Shown: positions 1 through 8,358 of the stretch, piece after piece
Layout: every line of letters starts with the position of its first letter
How positions within the stretch are numbered: position 1 is the stretch's first letter
From: Candidatus Cloacimonadota bacterium
GTDB taxonomy: Bacteria; Cloacimonadota; Cloacimonadia; Cloacimonadales; GCA-2742885
DNA: 37,608 nt
Assembly (NCBI GenBank): GCA_002742885.1
Contig: PDOO01000010.1
Span: 1-37,608 of the forward strand
Direction of reading: 5' to 3'
The notes under the pieces: model-generated
The model's database searches: none
Told to the model about the DNA's origin: nothing
Seen by the model: the letters and a program-made list of their open reading frames with translations, nothing else
Made by a program: the position numbers and the translations under genes

Positions 1-2
1 AA

Positions 3-581
3 ACTTCTGAAACTTATGATTTTACAGAATATATAACTGATCAAGATACACCGGTTGAGGCATTAACTCTTACTGCTCAAAACTCGGAACACATTACCGT
101 TTCCATTGACGGATTTAATGTTGTATTCTCAGCAACGGAAAACTGGTCAGGTACGGAAACAATCACCTTTACCGTAAACGACAATGCAGAAGGAAGAACA
201 AGAAATAATCGTACAAAGAAAAGAGCTGCGACAAGCGCCGATTTGCAAGTTACGGTTAATTCGGTAAATGATGCTCCGACCATTGATTTCGGAGAATTTA
301 CCGTCAGTTTCAACGAAAATCAAACTTCGGAAATTTATGATTTCTCTCAATATGCTGAAGATATTGATAATCCGGATTCCGAATTAACTCTTACCGCCCA
401 AAACTCGGAACACATCAGCGTTTCGATTGAGGGATTTAATGTTGTATTCTCAGCAACGGAAAACTGGTCAGGTACGGAAACAATCACCTTTACCGTAAAC
501 GACAATGCAGAAAGAAGAACAAGAAATAATCGTACAAAGAAAAGAGCTGCGACAAGCGCCGATTTGCAAGTTACGGTTAAT
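3..581 (+). repeat. Tandem 321-bp (107-residue) repeat within the surface protein
   Basis: Two adjacent units are offset by exactly 321 bp. The segments 111-260 and 432-581 are identical except for one base I could find (codon gga at 192-194 versus aga at 513-515, Gly to Arg). The first halves of the units are more diverged, including synonymous changes. The pattern is that of recent duplication or gene conversion of half a domain. The repeat runs into the left edge of the window, so more copies may follow outside. Confidence 0.9.
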
Positions 582-2111
582 CAGGTTGAAAATATTGAGA
601 GCAGCAATTTGATTATTACCGAAGTAAACAGTACACAAAGCGCAATGGCAAGCTATATTGAAGTTTACAACAATACGGATGAAACGTTGTCTTTAGATAA
701 TGTTGTAATGAAATATTTCAACAACGGTTCAGATACTCCGACAGGAACATTTGAACTGTCCGGTTCCGTAAATGCCGGAGAATATTTCATATTAGCAAGA
801 AATCAAGCTGCTTTTGAGAATCAATATCCCGATAAAACAGCTGATTTCTCATACGGTTCAATGTATTTGAACGGCGGTCAAGATGCAATTATTCTGGAGC
901 ATAACGGCAATAATATAGATTACTTTAACTCTGCCGGAGATAATCCTTCCGGTTGGTCGGATAACCATCTTTTTGAGAGAATGGATTATCTTACAGAAGG
1001 TAAATCTTTAAGTGCTGACTGGAGAGACATGGGAGCCAACCAAAACGGTTCTCCCGGAGAGATAAATCAATCCAATACACAAACTCAAGCTCAATGGAAT
1101 GCCAATGAAGATGTGCCTTTCGGAAACAACGGAGACGGCGAGCCGGCAGTTGTCTTGAACATGAATAGCGGGGATTTACCGGGAGTGACAACTGTTACCG
1201 TATCCAGAGGAAAAGATGTTCCTAATCCTGGAGAAACTCCTTTTATCAAACGCTATATTGATATTACCTCCGAAAATCAGCCGAGTGACGCTTCCTTGAG
1301 AATTTACTATAAAGATTCCGAGTTAAACGGACTTAATGAAGACGAATTGATTATAGTAGGTTATTGGGACGGATCTTGGCATGAATTCGAAAACGTAACA
1401 AGAAATACTGATGAGAACTGGGTTGAAACAACAGGCATATATCACTTCTCGGAATGGAGTTTGAGAGAGCCTGACGGAAATTTGCCTGTTGAACTGTCTT
1501 CATTTACAGCTGTTCAAACATCATCAAACTTCGCAAGAATAGAATGGATAATTCAATCCGAAACAGATGTAAAAGGTTATTATATTTATCGAGGAAATTC
1601 CGATGACATAACCGAAAGCATAAAATTAAATTCGGAAATAATTACTGCTCATAACTCTCCGTTTGCGACAGAGTACTCTTACGAAGATAAAACAGTAACA
1701 TCAGGCGAAACCTATCTTTTCTGGCTTGAATTAATGGAAAATAACGGAGTTGTTAAAACTTTCGGACCGTTGACTCTTACCATTAAAGAAGATGACGTCA
1801 ATCAGGCAGAGATTCCCAATGTTTCCTACCTGAACAATTCTTATCCTAATCCGTTCAAAATTTCAGAAGTCGAAAGAAACAGTTCGGTAAACATTAAATT
1901 CGGCGTAAAAGAAAATGATAAAGCGGATATCCTTATCTATAACGCTAAAGGTCAAAAGATCAGAGAATTCAGCGGATATAAACCGGGTAATTACACTTTA
2001 AATTGGGATTTGAAAAATACTCAAGGCAAATACGTAAAATCAGGTGTGTATTTTTATCGCTTGAAAAGCAACACTGTAAATAAAACAGGCAAAATGTTGA
2101 TAATTAAGTAA
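3..2111 (+). CDS. T9SS-secreted surface protein, 5' end cut off
   Basis: The frame is open from the window edge, so the true start lies outside; the ATG-like position at 243 is inside the gene. Visible domains in order are two copies of a cadherin/Ig-like repeat of the tandem-95 type (about 3-585, each ending in an asparagine-rich linker and a 'VTVN' strand), a lamin-tail domain (about 600-1070, 'IITEVNS', 'YIEVYNN', 'NGGQDAIIL'), a beta-rich spacer, a fibronectin-like stretch from about 1480 ('LPVELSSFTA'), and a C-terminal FlgD-like T9SS type A sorting domain (about 1830-2108, 'SYPNPF', 'GVYFYRL', ending 'KMLIIK'). The sorting domain is established as the signal for export by type IX secretion and attachment at the surface. 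The binding partner is unknown; an adhesin or structural role is inference. It is a likely client of the PorU/PorV pair at 25.4-31.4 kb. Confidence 0.85.
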   Translation, partial: TSETYDFTEYITDQDTPVEALTLTAQNSEHITVSIDGFNVVFSATENWSGTETITFTVNDNAEGRTRNNRTKKRAATSADLQVTVNSVNDAPTIDFGEFTVSFNENQTSEIYDFSQYAEDIDNPDSELTLTAQNSEHISVSIEGFNVVFSATENWSGTETITFTVNDNAERRTRNNRTKKRAATSADLQVTVNQVENIESSNLIITEVNSTQSAMASYIEVYNNTDETLSLDNVVMKYFNNGSDTPTGTFELSGSVNAGEYFILARNQAAFENQYPDKTADFSYGSMYLNGGQDAIILEHNGNNIDYFNSAGDNPSGWSDNHLFERMDYLTEGKSLSADWRDMGANQNGSPGEINQSNTQTQAQWNANEDVPFGNNGDGEPAVVLNMNSGDLPGVTTVTVSRGKDVPNPGETPFIKRYIDITSENQPSDASLRIYYKDSELNGLNEDELIIVGYWDGSWHEFENVTRNTDENWVETTGIYHFSEWSLREPDGNLPVELSSFTAVQTSSNFARIEWIIQSETDVKGYYIYRGNSDDITESIKLNSEIITAHNSPFATEYSYEDKTVTSGETYLFWLELMENNGVVKTFGPLTLTIKEDDVNQAEIPNVSYLNNSYPNPFKISEVERNSSVNIKFGVKENDKADILIYNAKGQKIREFSGYKPGNYTLNWDLKNTQGKYVKSGVYFYRLKSNTVNKTGKMLIIK

Positions 2112-2126
2112 AAGGATGCGCAATCC

Positions 2127-2167
2127 AAATCCCCGTCTTCGGTTTTACCGGGCGGGGATTTTTTTTA
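2127..2167 (+). terminator. Rho-independent terminator of the surface protein gene
   Basis: A 9-bp stem (2127-2135 with 2153-2161, AAATCCCCG/CGGGGATTT) with some inner pairing in the loop is followed by a run of T. It lies 15 bases after the stop codon. Confidence 0.85.
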
Positions 2168-2957
2168 TACTATTATTGCCTTAAATGAAGTTATTGATAA
2201 TAAGAAGCAAAATCATTTCAACAAACAAACAGCGTGTCTTTCTCCGGATATTTTATTTGCTGTGTACGATTTATTGCCTTATAAACAACATTTAATTATA
2301 AATCTTAACCGAAAAATAAATTAACGGTTAAGAAACTGCGAACAATTAAAATTCCCGTCCCGGGAAGAGATGCAGGCAAATTTACAATAAACTCCCTTCA
2401 TTGCTCCGGTAACGCCTGCAGGGACTGTCTCCTGTCTTCCTTTTATCTCCCTCGCCCTCCGGGAGAGGGTTGGGGTGAGGGTTTTAAATAAGTGCAAACG
2501 GCTTTATATTACCGGTCTTCGGAGGGGTGCCGGCTTGCCGGCGGATTTGAGGAAACAAGGGAATAAAAAACGCAAAAATAGCCCCAAAATGTATCTTTTA
2601 TATTTCCCGATTTATCAAAAAGATTTTCTCTCTCGGCATTAATAAATATTTAATTTGCAGCATAAAAACATACAAAAACAATATATTTAAACACATAACT
2701 TATTCGAGTCAAATAGATAATGCTACCCTCAACATAATAATATAATATATATTCAATTAAGAGATACATATTATAAATATTTTAATTGACTTATATTCCA
2801 GCTTTCTTATGTTCTGAATTTCTGTAATTCTTGGGTTCAAGCAATAAAAAAACAAAGATTATGAACCCAATGTCCTCAGAAGATTCGGTGTTGTCGCAAA
2901 TAAGCTCGAAAAATATTTATTGACGGAGATTTCACAGTTAAATGTTGTTCAGCAGTT
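2168..2957. other. Long non-coding stretch with stem-loops and GC-rich patches
   Basis: No credible gene is seen on either strand. It contains a perfect 9-bp inverted repeat at 2303-2333 (TCTTAACCG/CGGTTAAGA), a hairpin at 2352-2366 (TTCCCG/CGGGAA), the GC-rich REP-like patch at 2448-2542, and a perfect 9-bp inverted repeat at 2831-2870 (TTGGGTTCA/TGAACCCAA, 22-base loop). The rest, especially 2620-2820, is very AT-rich. Part may be the decayed upstream region of the acyltransferase pseudogene. Confidence 0.6.
2448..2542. repeat. GC-rich REP-like intergenic element
   Basis: The patch 2448-2482 has the form CTCCCTCGCCCTCC-GGGAGAGGG followed by TTGGGGTGAGGG. This resembles the C-rich/G-rich intergenic palindromes scattered in many bacterial genomes. 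A second element at 2529-2542 is GCCGGC-TT-GCCGGC, inside a GGAGGGGTG...GCGGATTTGAGG context. Both contrast sharply with the AT-rich surroundings. Membership of a dispersed family is an inference, as only one copy of each is visible here. Confidence 0.45.
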
Positions 2958-4349
2958 ATGAATTTATATTTTTTTCCTGCTTTGACTTTCTCTGTTTACT
3001 TTTTTTTTAAATAAAAAAGAATTATTTAATGCATCCAAAATCTTTTTGATTATCGCCTCTTTATTTTTTTTATTCTTGGCAAAATATCAAATTTTTACCT
3101 TTAATCATCATTTCCGTCACGGTAAATTACCTTACGGGACAAAGGAAAAAAGCAGGTAAAATGAGCAAAAAAATCCTTATCTTCGGGATAGGATTCAATC
3201 TCGTTTTATTGGGATACTTTAAATATTCTGATTTTTTTATTCAAAATATCAATTTTGCAATCGGGTTCGATATTCCTTTATTGAATTTGATGCTTCCTCT
3301 TGCAATATCATTTTTTACTTTTCAGCAAATTGCCTATCCGGTTGATTCTTACCGAGGTCATACAAAAGAATATAATTTCTTTGATTATTGTTTTTTTTCC
3401 GAAATTAATTGCAGGTCCGATTGTTCATCACAAAGAAATGACGGAACAGTTTTCTTCAACAAAAAATAAATCGATTAATTACGATAATATTACAGCTGGA
3501 TTATTTCTTTTTTCAACAGGTCTCTTCAAAAAATCTCTGCTCGCAGATACTTTTTCTATATGGGCTGACAGCGGTTTTGATAAAAGCGCAATTTTAACTT
3601 TTCCGGAAGCATGGGCAACATCTTTATCTTATCTTTTTCAATTATATTTTGATTTTTCCGGTTATGTCGATATGGCTTCGGGAGCGGCTTTATTGTTTAA
3701 TATTCATCTTCCGTTTAATTTTAATTCTCCTTATAAAGCAACCGAAATTCAAGATTTCTGGCGACGCTGGCATATCACATTGAGCAGATTATTGAAAGAT
3801 TATATTTATATGCCCTTGGGGGGAAACAGAAGCGGAAATATTTTAACTTACAGAAATTTACTTCTAACTTTCATTGCAGGCGGAATTTGGCACGGCGCCG
3901 GGCTGAACTTTATTTTTTGGGGATTTTTACACGGATGCGCAATTGTGATTCACAAAATTTGGGAAAAATCAGGATTTAAGTTAAATAATTTTTGGGGTTG
4001 GTTTATAATTTTAATTTTTTTTAATTTTTCTCTTATATTTTTCAGAACCGAAACGGCAGAATCAGCCTTGAAAGTACTTAAAGGCATGAGCGGATTTTCT
4101 TTGCAAAACTGAGCCTTGGAGATTCCTCCTTTTGTCAATTCTCATCTGAATATATTCGGAATTATTTGTTCCGGTTTATTCATTATTTTCGGCTTTGTTT
4201 CAGTTTTGTTTTTTAAAAATTCCAACCATATTTTAAAACAAAAAATATTTAAATTTTACTCGCCCGTTTATTATGCTTTTTTATTTTTCTTGGGAATTTT
4301 ATGGATTTCCGTTTCTGATTACGCTGAGTTTATTTACTTTAATTTTTAG
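2958..4349 (+). pseudogene. Decayed MBOAT O-acyltransferase (AlgI/DltB-like)
   Basis: Pieces of a membrane-bound O-acyltransferase can be followed across three frames. The N-terminus 'FFPALTFSVYF' (from ATG 2958) shifts at the T9 run at 3000-3008 into 'SKIFLIIASLFF'. It shifts again near 3095 into 'LPLIIISVTVNYL' and 'NLVLLGYFKYSDFF', and again in the T8 run at 3391-3398 into 'FPKLIAGPIVHHKEM'. A TGA at 4110-4112, where homologues plausibly have Trp, then interrupts the frame before the usual C-terminal 'FIYFNF'. The MBOAT signature is intact ('FWRRWHITLS', 'IWHGAGLNFIFWGFLHG' with the catalytic-type His). Family members transfer acetyl or other acyl groups to extracellular polysaccharide or teichoic acid. 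Several independent lesions make sequencing error alone unlikely, although two shifts lie in T runs. The downstream partner is broken too. Confidence 0.8.
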
Positions 4350-4357
4350 GCTTGCTT

Positions 4358-5488
4358 ATGGAAAATCAAAAAAATATAATTATCTTTTTCGGTTCGGTGT
4401 TGTTATTTTCGATTCTTTTTTTCGGAACGTTATTTCTATTTGATCCGATAAATGTTTTCGGAAACCGCAAAAATCCGGATTATTTTTTGACGGGAAACAT
4501 GAGGTTTTTAGCTTTCGGAATAATAAACAGTCAAGATTTTGATTCTGTTATTCTCGGCTCATCTTTATTGGTAAACACATCCTCTCGGGAAACCGTACAA
4601 TATTTGGAAGGTAAATTTATAAACATCTCCGCCACCGGGAGCGATTTTTTCGAAAGAGCAATCATCCTTAAATATGTTTAAAAAAAAAGAAAATAAAAAA
4701 AAATCCTCTTATCTTTGGATTATAACGGACTGATTGAGGCGCATCGAGGAAATCCCTTATGCCCCGCTTCAAAATATGATTTCCTTTACGATGAAAATTA
4801 TTTAAACAATTTTGAAATTTATACAAGTTTCGAAGGGTTAAAATTCTCCTTAAAATATTTTATAAACATACTAAAAAACAAAAAAAGCAATGCTGATGCA
4901 GACAGACCTCTCGCAAGTTTTAACCGTAAAGAATCTTATTTAAGGTTCGGCGGAATTGAAAATTGGATTAAACAACGGGACAATAAAGATATTAAACAGG
5001 CTTTCGAAACAATAAGAGAAAACTTAAAAAAGAAAAATTCAGCCCGACAGTCAATTAATGCGGAAATTAAAGTTCCCGAAAAATATCTGCAAGAAACAAT
5101 AATAAAATATGCGGAAAAATATCCGGAAACAGAATTTATTTTGATAATTCCGACTTATTAGAGAATTAAAAACGCTCTCAATGCTCAATGCAATAAAGCG
5201 AAAGAATCTGTTCGTTATTTGATAAAAGAAAGCAAACGTTTTCCCAATATCAAAATTTACGGCTTCGGCGATACCGACTATCCTGATAACACGGCTCATT
5301 ATAAAAATCTGACACATTACCATTACGGTTTTAATACCGTTATGCTTCAATATATCAGCAAAAACAAAGGTTTGCTGACAAGCGAAAATACGGAAAAATA
5401 TCTTGATGTCTTTACCCGAAAATCATTAAATTTCGATCTCGACGAAATTGCCTGCAAAATAGAGAAATATTACGATGATAAGCAATAA
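4358..5488 (+). pseudogene. Decayed SGNH-like partner of the MBOAT acyltransferase
   Basis: It starts 8 bases after the MBOAT stop. An N-terminal membrane anchor ('IIIFFGSVLLFSILFFGTLFLF') is followed by a DltD/AlgJ-like nucleophile motif 'DSVILGSSLLVN'. The frame is cut by TAA at 4679-4681 and another stop a few codons later in an A-rich stretch (4680-4705). It continues as 'GLDYNGLIEAH-like' sequence, is cut again by an in-frame TAG at 5159-5161 just after 'FILIIPTY', and ends with 'NLTHYHYGFNT', a typical D/H region of such acyl-transfer partners. The three open pieces are all in the same frame. MBOAT plus SGNH-like protein is the established pairing for polysaccharide O-acetylation. Which polymer was modified cannot be told. 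Confidence 0.7.
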
Positions 5489-5601
5489 ACTTCGAAATAA
5501 TCAAAAATTGAAAAACTTACTTTTTTATGATGAGTTATATTTCAAACTTACGATTCAGCAATCGGGGAAATATTATTAAATTAACTTTTTGACAAATTAA
5601 C

Positions 5602-6813
5602 ATGTCTGAAAAGAAAGGTCAGACAAAAGATAAAAATTACTTATCTGAAATCAATTTATCCTCGGGAGGTCTAATGACTTATTTATGGAAACGCAGAATA
5701 GAAGCAGCGGTATTTTTAATCTTGTTTACTATTTTTTTTACTTATCTCGGTTCCGTCATGGGAACTAAAAATATGCTTTCAACCATTATGAATACAGCGC
5801 ATGATTTATTGTTAAATACTGTTTTTTATTTGATGTCGATTACAGTTTTGGCAGGCGCTTTGGGACAATTAATGATAGAATTCGGGATAGTGAGACTTTT
5901 GGAAATTTTATTGGCTCCTTTCATGCGTCCTCTGTTTAATCTCCCCGGGGTTGCTTCTCTCGGCGCCTTGATGACGTTTTTCTCGGATAACCCTGCTATT
6001 ATAAGCTTGTCGGAAGATAAAAACTTCAGTTCATACTTTAAACGTCATGAATTGATATCTCTTACAAATTTCGGAACAGCGTTCGGCATGGGCTTAATTG
6101 TCATTACTTTCATGATAGGAAAAGGTTTTTTTGCTCCTGCCTTAATCGGTTTTTTCGGAGCCGTTACGGGAGCGATAATTTCTACCCGAGTTATGCAAAG
6201 ATTAATCAGAAACGAAGATTTGGAACGCACATTTTATCCGTCTAAAGCTCATGAAGAAAAAATAAAAATGAAGTCGGAAGGGAGCATATTTCTCCGTCTT
6301 CTTAACAGTGTTTTGGACGGCGGAAAAATGGGAGTTGACATCGGTATTGCCATTATTCCCGGAGTATTAATAATAAGTTCCGTTGTAATGATTCTTACTT
6401 TCGGTCCTAAAGACCCGTCAATAGGTTATCAGGGATTGGCTTACGAAGGAGTTCCCGTTTTACCGAAAGTCGGCGGATATTTTACCTGGTTATTCGAACT
6501 TCTCTTCGGATTTAAAACTCCCGAAGCCGTTGCCTTCCCCATAACTGCCCTGGGAGCGGTCGGAGCAGCTCTTTCCGTTATACCTAAATTTCTTGCAGCC
6601 AATCTTATCGGCGGAAACGAAATAGCGGTTTTTACCGCCATGGGAATGTGCTGGAGCGGATATTTGAGTACCCACACTGCTATGCTTGACGCTCTCGGAT
6701 ATCGAAATTTAACCTCAAAAGCTCTCATTTCTCACACCATAGGAGGCATATGCGCCGGTGTTTTTGCTCATTACGTATTCGTATTGATAAATATGTTTAT
6801 TCCTATCGCTTAA
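5602..6813 (+). CDS. Gate-domain (nucleoside recognition) membrane protein, CD0519/CD1768-like
   Basis: A 403-residue polytopic membrane protein with about eight to ten hydrophobic segments. Two halves carry gate-type motifs: 'GVASLGALMTFFSDNPAII' near residue 117 and 'GNEIAVFTAMGMCWSGYLSTH' near residue 340. Gate domains occur in nucleoside transporters, spore maturation proteins SpmA/B and FeoB; this arrangement resembles the CD0519/CD1768 family, whose substrate is not known to me. ATG 5602 has no Shine-Dalgarno site, whereas the ATG at 5674 (residue 25) follows GGGAGG by four bases and leaves all membrane segments intact, so translation may start there. It is a single gene followed by its own terminator. 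A transport role is inference. Confidence 0.75.
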   Translation: MSEKKGQTKDKNYLSEINLSSGGLMTYLWKRRIEAAVFLILFTIFFTYLGSVMGTKNMLSTIMNTAHDLLLNTVFYLMSITVLAGALGQLMIEFGIVRLLEILLAPFMRPLFNLPGVASLGALMTFFSDNPAIISLSEDKNFSSYFKRHELISLTNFGTAFGMGLIVITFMIGKGFFAPALIGFFGAVTGAIISTRVMQRLIRNEDLERTFYPSKAHEEKIKMKSEGSIFLRLLNSVLDGGKMGVDIGIAIIPGVLIISSVVMILTFGPKDPSIGYQGLAYEGVPVLPKVGGYFTWLFELLFGFKTPEAVAFPITALGAVGAALSVIPKFLAANLIGGNEIAVFTAMGMCWSGYLSTHTAMLDALGYRNLTSKALISHTIGGICAGVFAHYVFVLINMFIPIA

Positions 6814-6871
6814 ACATCCCGGGATTAAATCTGCTGAAAGCGCAAAAATAAAAGCAGTTAAATAACTTTTC

Positions 6872-6904
6872 ATCCCCGACGTTTTATCTCGTGGATTTTT
6901 TTAT
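6872..6904 (+). terminator. Rho-independent terminator after the gate-domain gene
   Basis: An imperfect stem (6872-6879 ATCCCCGA with 6889-6896 TCGTGGAT, one mismatch) is followed by seven T residues. It is 59 bases after the stop and upstream of the RlpA-like gene. Confidence 0.6.
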
Positions 6905-6923
6905 TATTTTTTTCTTTGGACAA

Positions 6924-6929
6924 TATAAT
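6924..6929 (+). promoter_or_regulatory. Candidate -10 box for the RlpA-like gene
   Basis: A perfect TATAAT lies 46 bases before the ATG, downstream of the preceding terminator. No good -35 hexamer is visible at the right spacing, so this is weak. Confidence 0.3.
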
Positions 6930-6974
6930 CAGCAACATAAATATTGCGTTCAATAAATATCCGGAGGAACATTT

Positions 6975-7445
6975 ATGAGAAAATATTTATTTTTTTTGAT
7001 GCCGATAATTTTATTTGCATGTTCTGCAAATACCAAATACGATACTCAGGAAGATATTATCATAAACAGACGAGATCGCTTCTATAAAACAGAACCTTCA
7101 GGAAAAAAAATGCCTTTGTCATATCATAAAAAATCAATAAAAAAAGATTCCGACGGCCTGGTTTATTTCCATTGCTCTTATTACGGCAAGAAATTTGCAG
7201 GAAAGAAAACGGCAAACGGAGAAATTTTTGATCCTGAAAAATTAACTTGCGCCCATAAAACTTTGCCTTTCGGAACAAAATTGAGAATTACCGATCCCGA
7301 TACCGGAAAAAGCGTAATTGTTCGGGTAAATGACAGAGGTCCTTTTGTAAAAGGAAGAGATCTTGATCTTTCAAGAGCGGCAGCCGAAAAAACAGGATTG
7401 ATAAATTACGGCGTAAAAAAAATGCAAGTTGAAATTTTAGACTAA
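6975..7445 (+). CDS. rlpA: RlpA-like septal ring lipoprotein (double-psi beta-barrel)
   Basis: A 156-residue protein with a lipoprotein signal peptide ('IILFACS', lipidated Cys16), so it is probably anchored in a membrane facing the periplasm. The C-terminal half is a double-psi beta-barrel of the RlpA type: 'CSYYGKKFAGKKTANGE', 'LPFGTKLRIT' and 'VRVNDRGPFVKGRDLDLS'. RlpA proteins bind or cleave denuded peptidoglycan glycan strands during cell separation. There is no C-terminal SPOR domain, so septal targeting by SPOR is not expected. GGAGG lies nine bases before the ATG. The gene appears monocistronic. Enzymatic activity as a lytic transglycosylase, shown for some members, is inferred. Confidence 0.88.
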   Translation: MRKYLFFLMPIILFACSANTKYDTQEDIIINRRDRFYKTEPSGKKMPLSYHKKSIKKDSDGLVYFHCSYYGKKFAGKKTANGEIFDPEKLTCAHKTLPFGTKLRITDPDTGKSVIVRVNDRGPFVKGRDLDLSRAAAEKTGLINYGVKKMQVEILD

Positions 7446-7477
7446 AGAAAAAAATATCATTTCCGATTACTTGAAAC

Positions 7478-7504
7478 TTGACACTTAAAGTTTTTATTTA
7501 AATT
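7478..7504 (+). promoter_or_regulatory. Candidate promoter of tRNA-Arg
   Basis: A perfect TTGACA (7478-7483) is followed after 15 bases by TAAATT (7499-7504), 14 bases upstream of the tRNA. The spacer is shorter than the ideal 17, so confidence is moderate. Confidence 0.4.
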
Positions 7505-7517
7505 TGCACTTTTGCGT

Positions 7518-7594
7518 GCCCTCGTAGCTCAGCAGGATAGAGCAGTTCCCTCCTAAGGAAAAGGTCGTGCGTTCGAATCGCGCCGGGGGTACCA
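7518..7594 (+). tRNA. tRNA-Arg (anticodon CCT)
   Basis: A complete 77-base cloverleaf with encoded CCA. The acceptor stem is GCCCTCG/CGGGGGT, the D-arm GCTC...GAGC, the anticodon loop CTCCTAA gives CCT (reads AGG), and the T-arm is GTGCG-TTCGAAT-CGCGC. The first acceptor pair is a G-T wobble and the top pair of the anticodon stem (G27/A43) is mismatched. It stands alone between the RlpA-like and Nudix genes. Confidence 0.93.
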
Positions 7595-7689
7595 TAATTT
7601 TTGCCGTAACGGATTAACATATCAACAATCTTATATTTTTATAAAATCATAAATTCTGCGCATAAGCCGGATAAGAGAGAAAATTAAAA

Positions 7690-8358
7690 ATGCCGACAAA
7701 CGAAGAAATAAAAAATTTATTGCCGGGAATAAGTTGCTTTATCGGAAAAGAAGACTTTTTCGCTTCCTCCATACTTTTGACTTTTTACAGAAAAAAGGGC
7801 GAAATATTCTTTATCTTTCAAAAAAGAGCATCCGGAATCAGGCAAGGAGGCGAGATCAGCTTTCCGGGCGGCGGAAGAAACCATTCCGATAAAAACGGAG
7901 CCGAAACCGCAGTCAGAGAAACCGAAGAAGAACTCGGCATTTCTCGCAATAAAATAATTCTTCTCGGATCATTAGGCATGATATTTGCGCCGGTCGGTTC
8001 AATTGCCGAAGTTTATTGCGCAGAATTAAAAATAAATTCAATTACCGAACTGTTTCCCAATAAAGCGGAAGTAGAATATTGTTTTGACGTTCCGTTGACT
8101 TTTTTCAGGGAAAACAAACCGGATATTTACGAAGTAATAATCAAAATGCACCCTTACGCAATATCGGAAGGCAAGAGAAAAATCCTCTTGCCGGCAAAAA
8201 ATTTAGGAATTAATCCCAGATACAGAAATCCTTACGGGAATGCAAGAAGCAAAGTTCTTTTTTACAATTTCCGAGGAGAAATAATCTGGGGATTAACCGC
8301 AAAAATCGTTCATAATTTTATTAATTTGTCAACTAAACAGGAAAAGGAAAAAATATGA
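7690..8358 (+). CDS. Nudix hydrolase, CoA pyrophosphatase (NudL)-like
   Basis: A 222-residue protein with the Nudix fold. 'ISFPGGGR' at about 56-63 leads into the Nudix box, with the metal-binding core 'RETEEELGI' at about 76-84. The preceding 'QKRASGIRQGGEISFPGG' is close to the CoA-diphosphatase (NudL/PCD1) signature, which suggests cleavage of CoA or a similar nucleotide to the 4'-phosphopantetheine derivative and 3',5'-ADP. The C-terminal 'IWGLTA' motif is also typical of that group. Its stop overlaps the start of asd (ATGA), so the two are translationally coupled. Exact substrate is inferred. Confidence 0.85.
   Translation: MPTNEEIKNLLPGISCFIGKEDFFASSILLTFYRKKGEIFFIFQKRASGIRQGGEISFPGGGRNHSDKNGAETAVRETEEELGISRNKIILLGSLGMIFAPVGSIAEVYCAELKINSITELFPNKAEVEYCFDVPLTFFRENKPDIYEVIIKMHPYAISEGKRKILLPAKNLGINPRYRNPYGNARSKVLFYNFRGEIIWGLTAKIVHNFINLSTKQEKEKI

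Noticed and set aside
4110-4112. In-frame TGA in the MBOAT gene read as tryptophan (recoded genetic code)
   Set aside because: The Nudix, porU and priA genes end in TGA, and TAA and TAG also interrupt the neighbouring gene along with several frameshifts. Decay explains all of them.
5589-5594. TTGACA as promoter of the gate-domain gene
   Set aside because: It lies only eight bases before the first ATG, leaving no room for a -10 box unless translation starts at 5674, and no -10 is visible downstream either.
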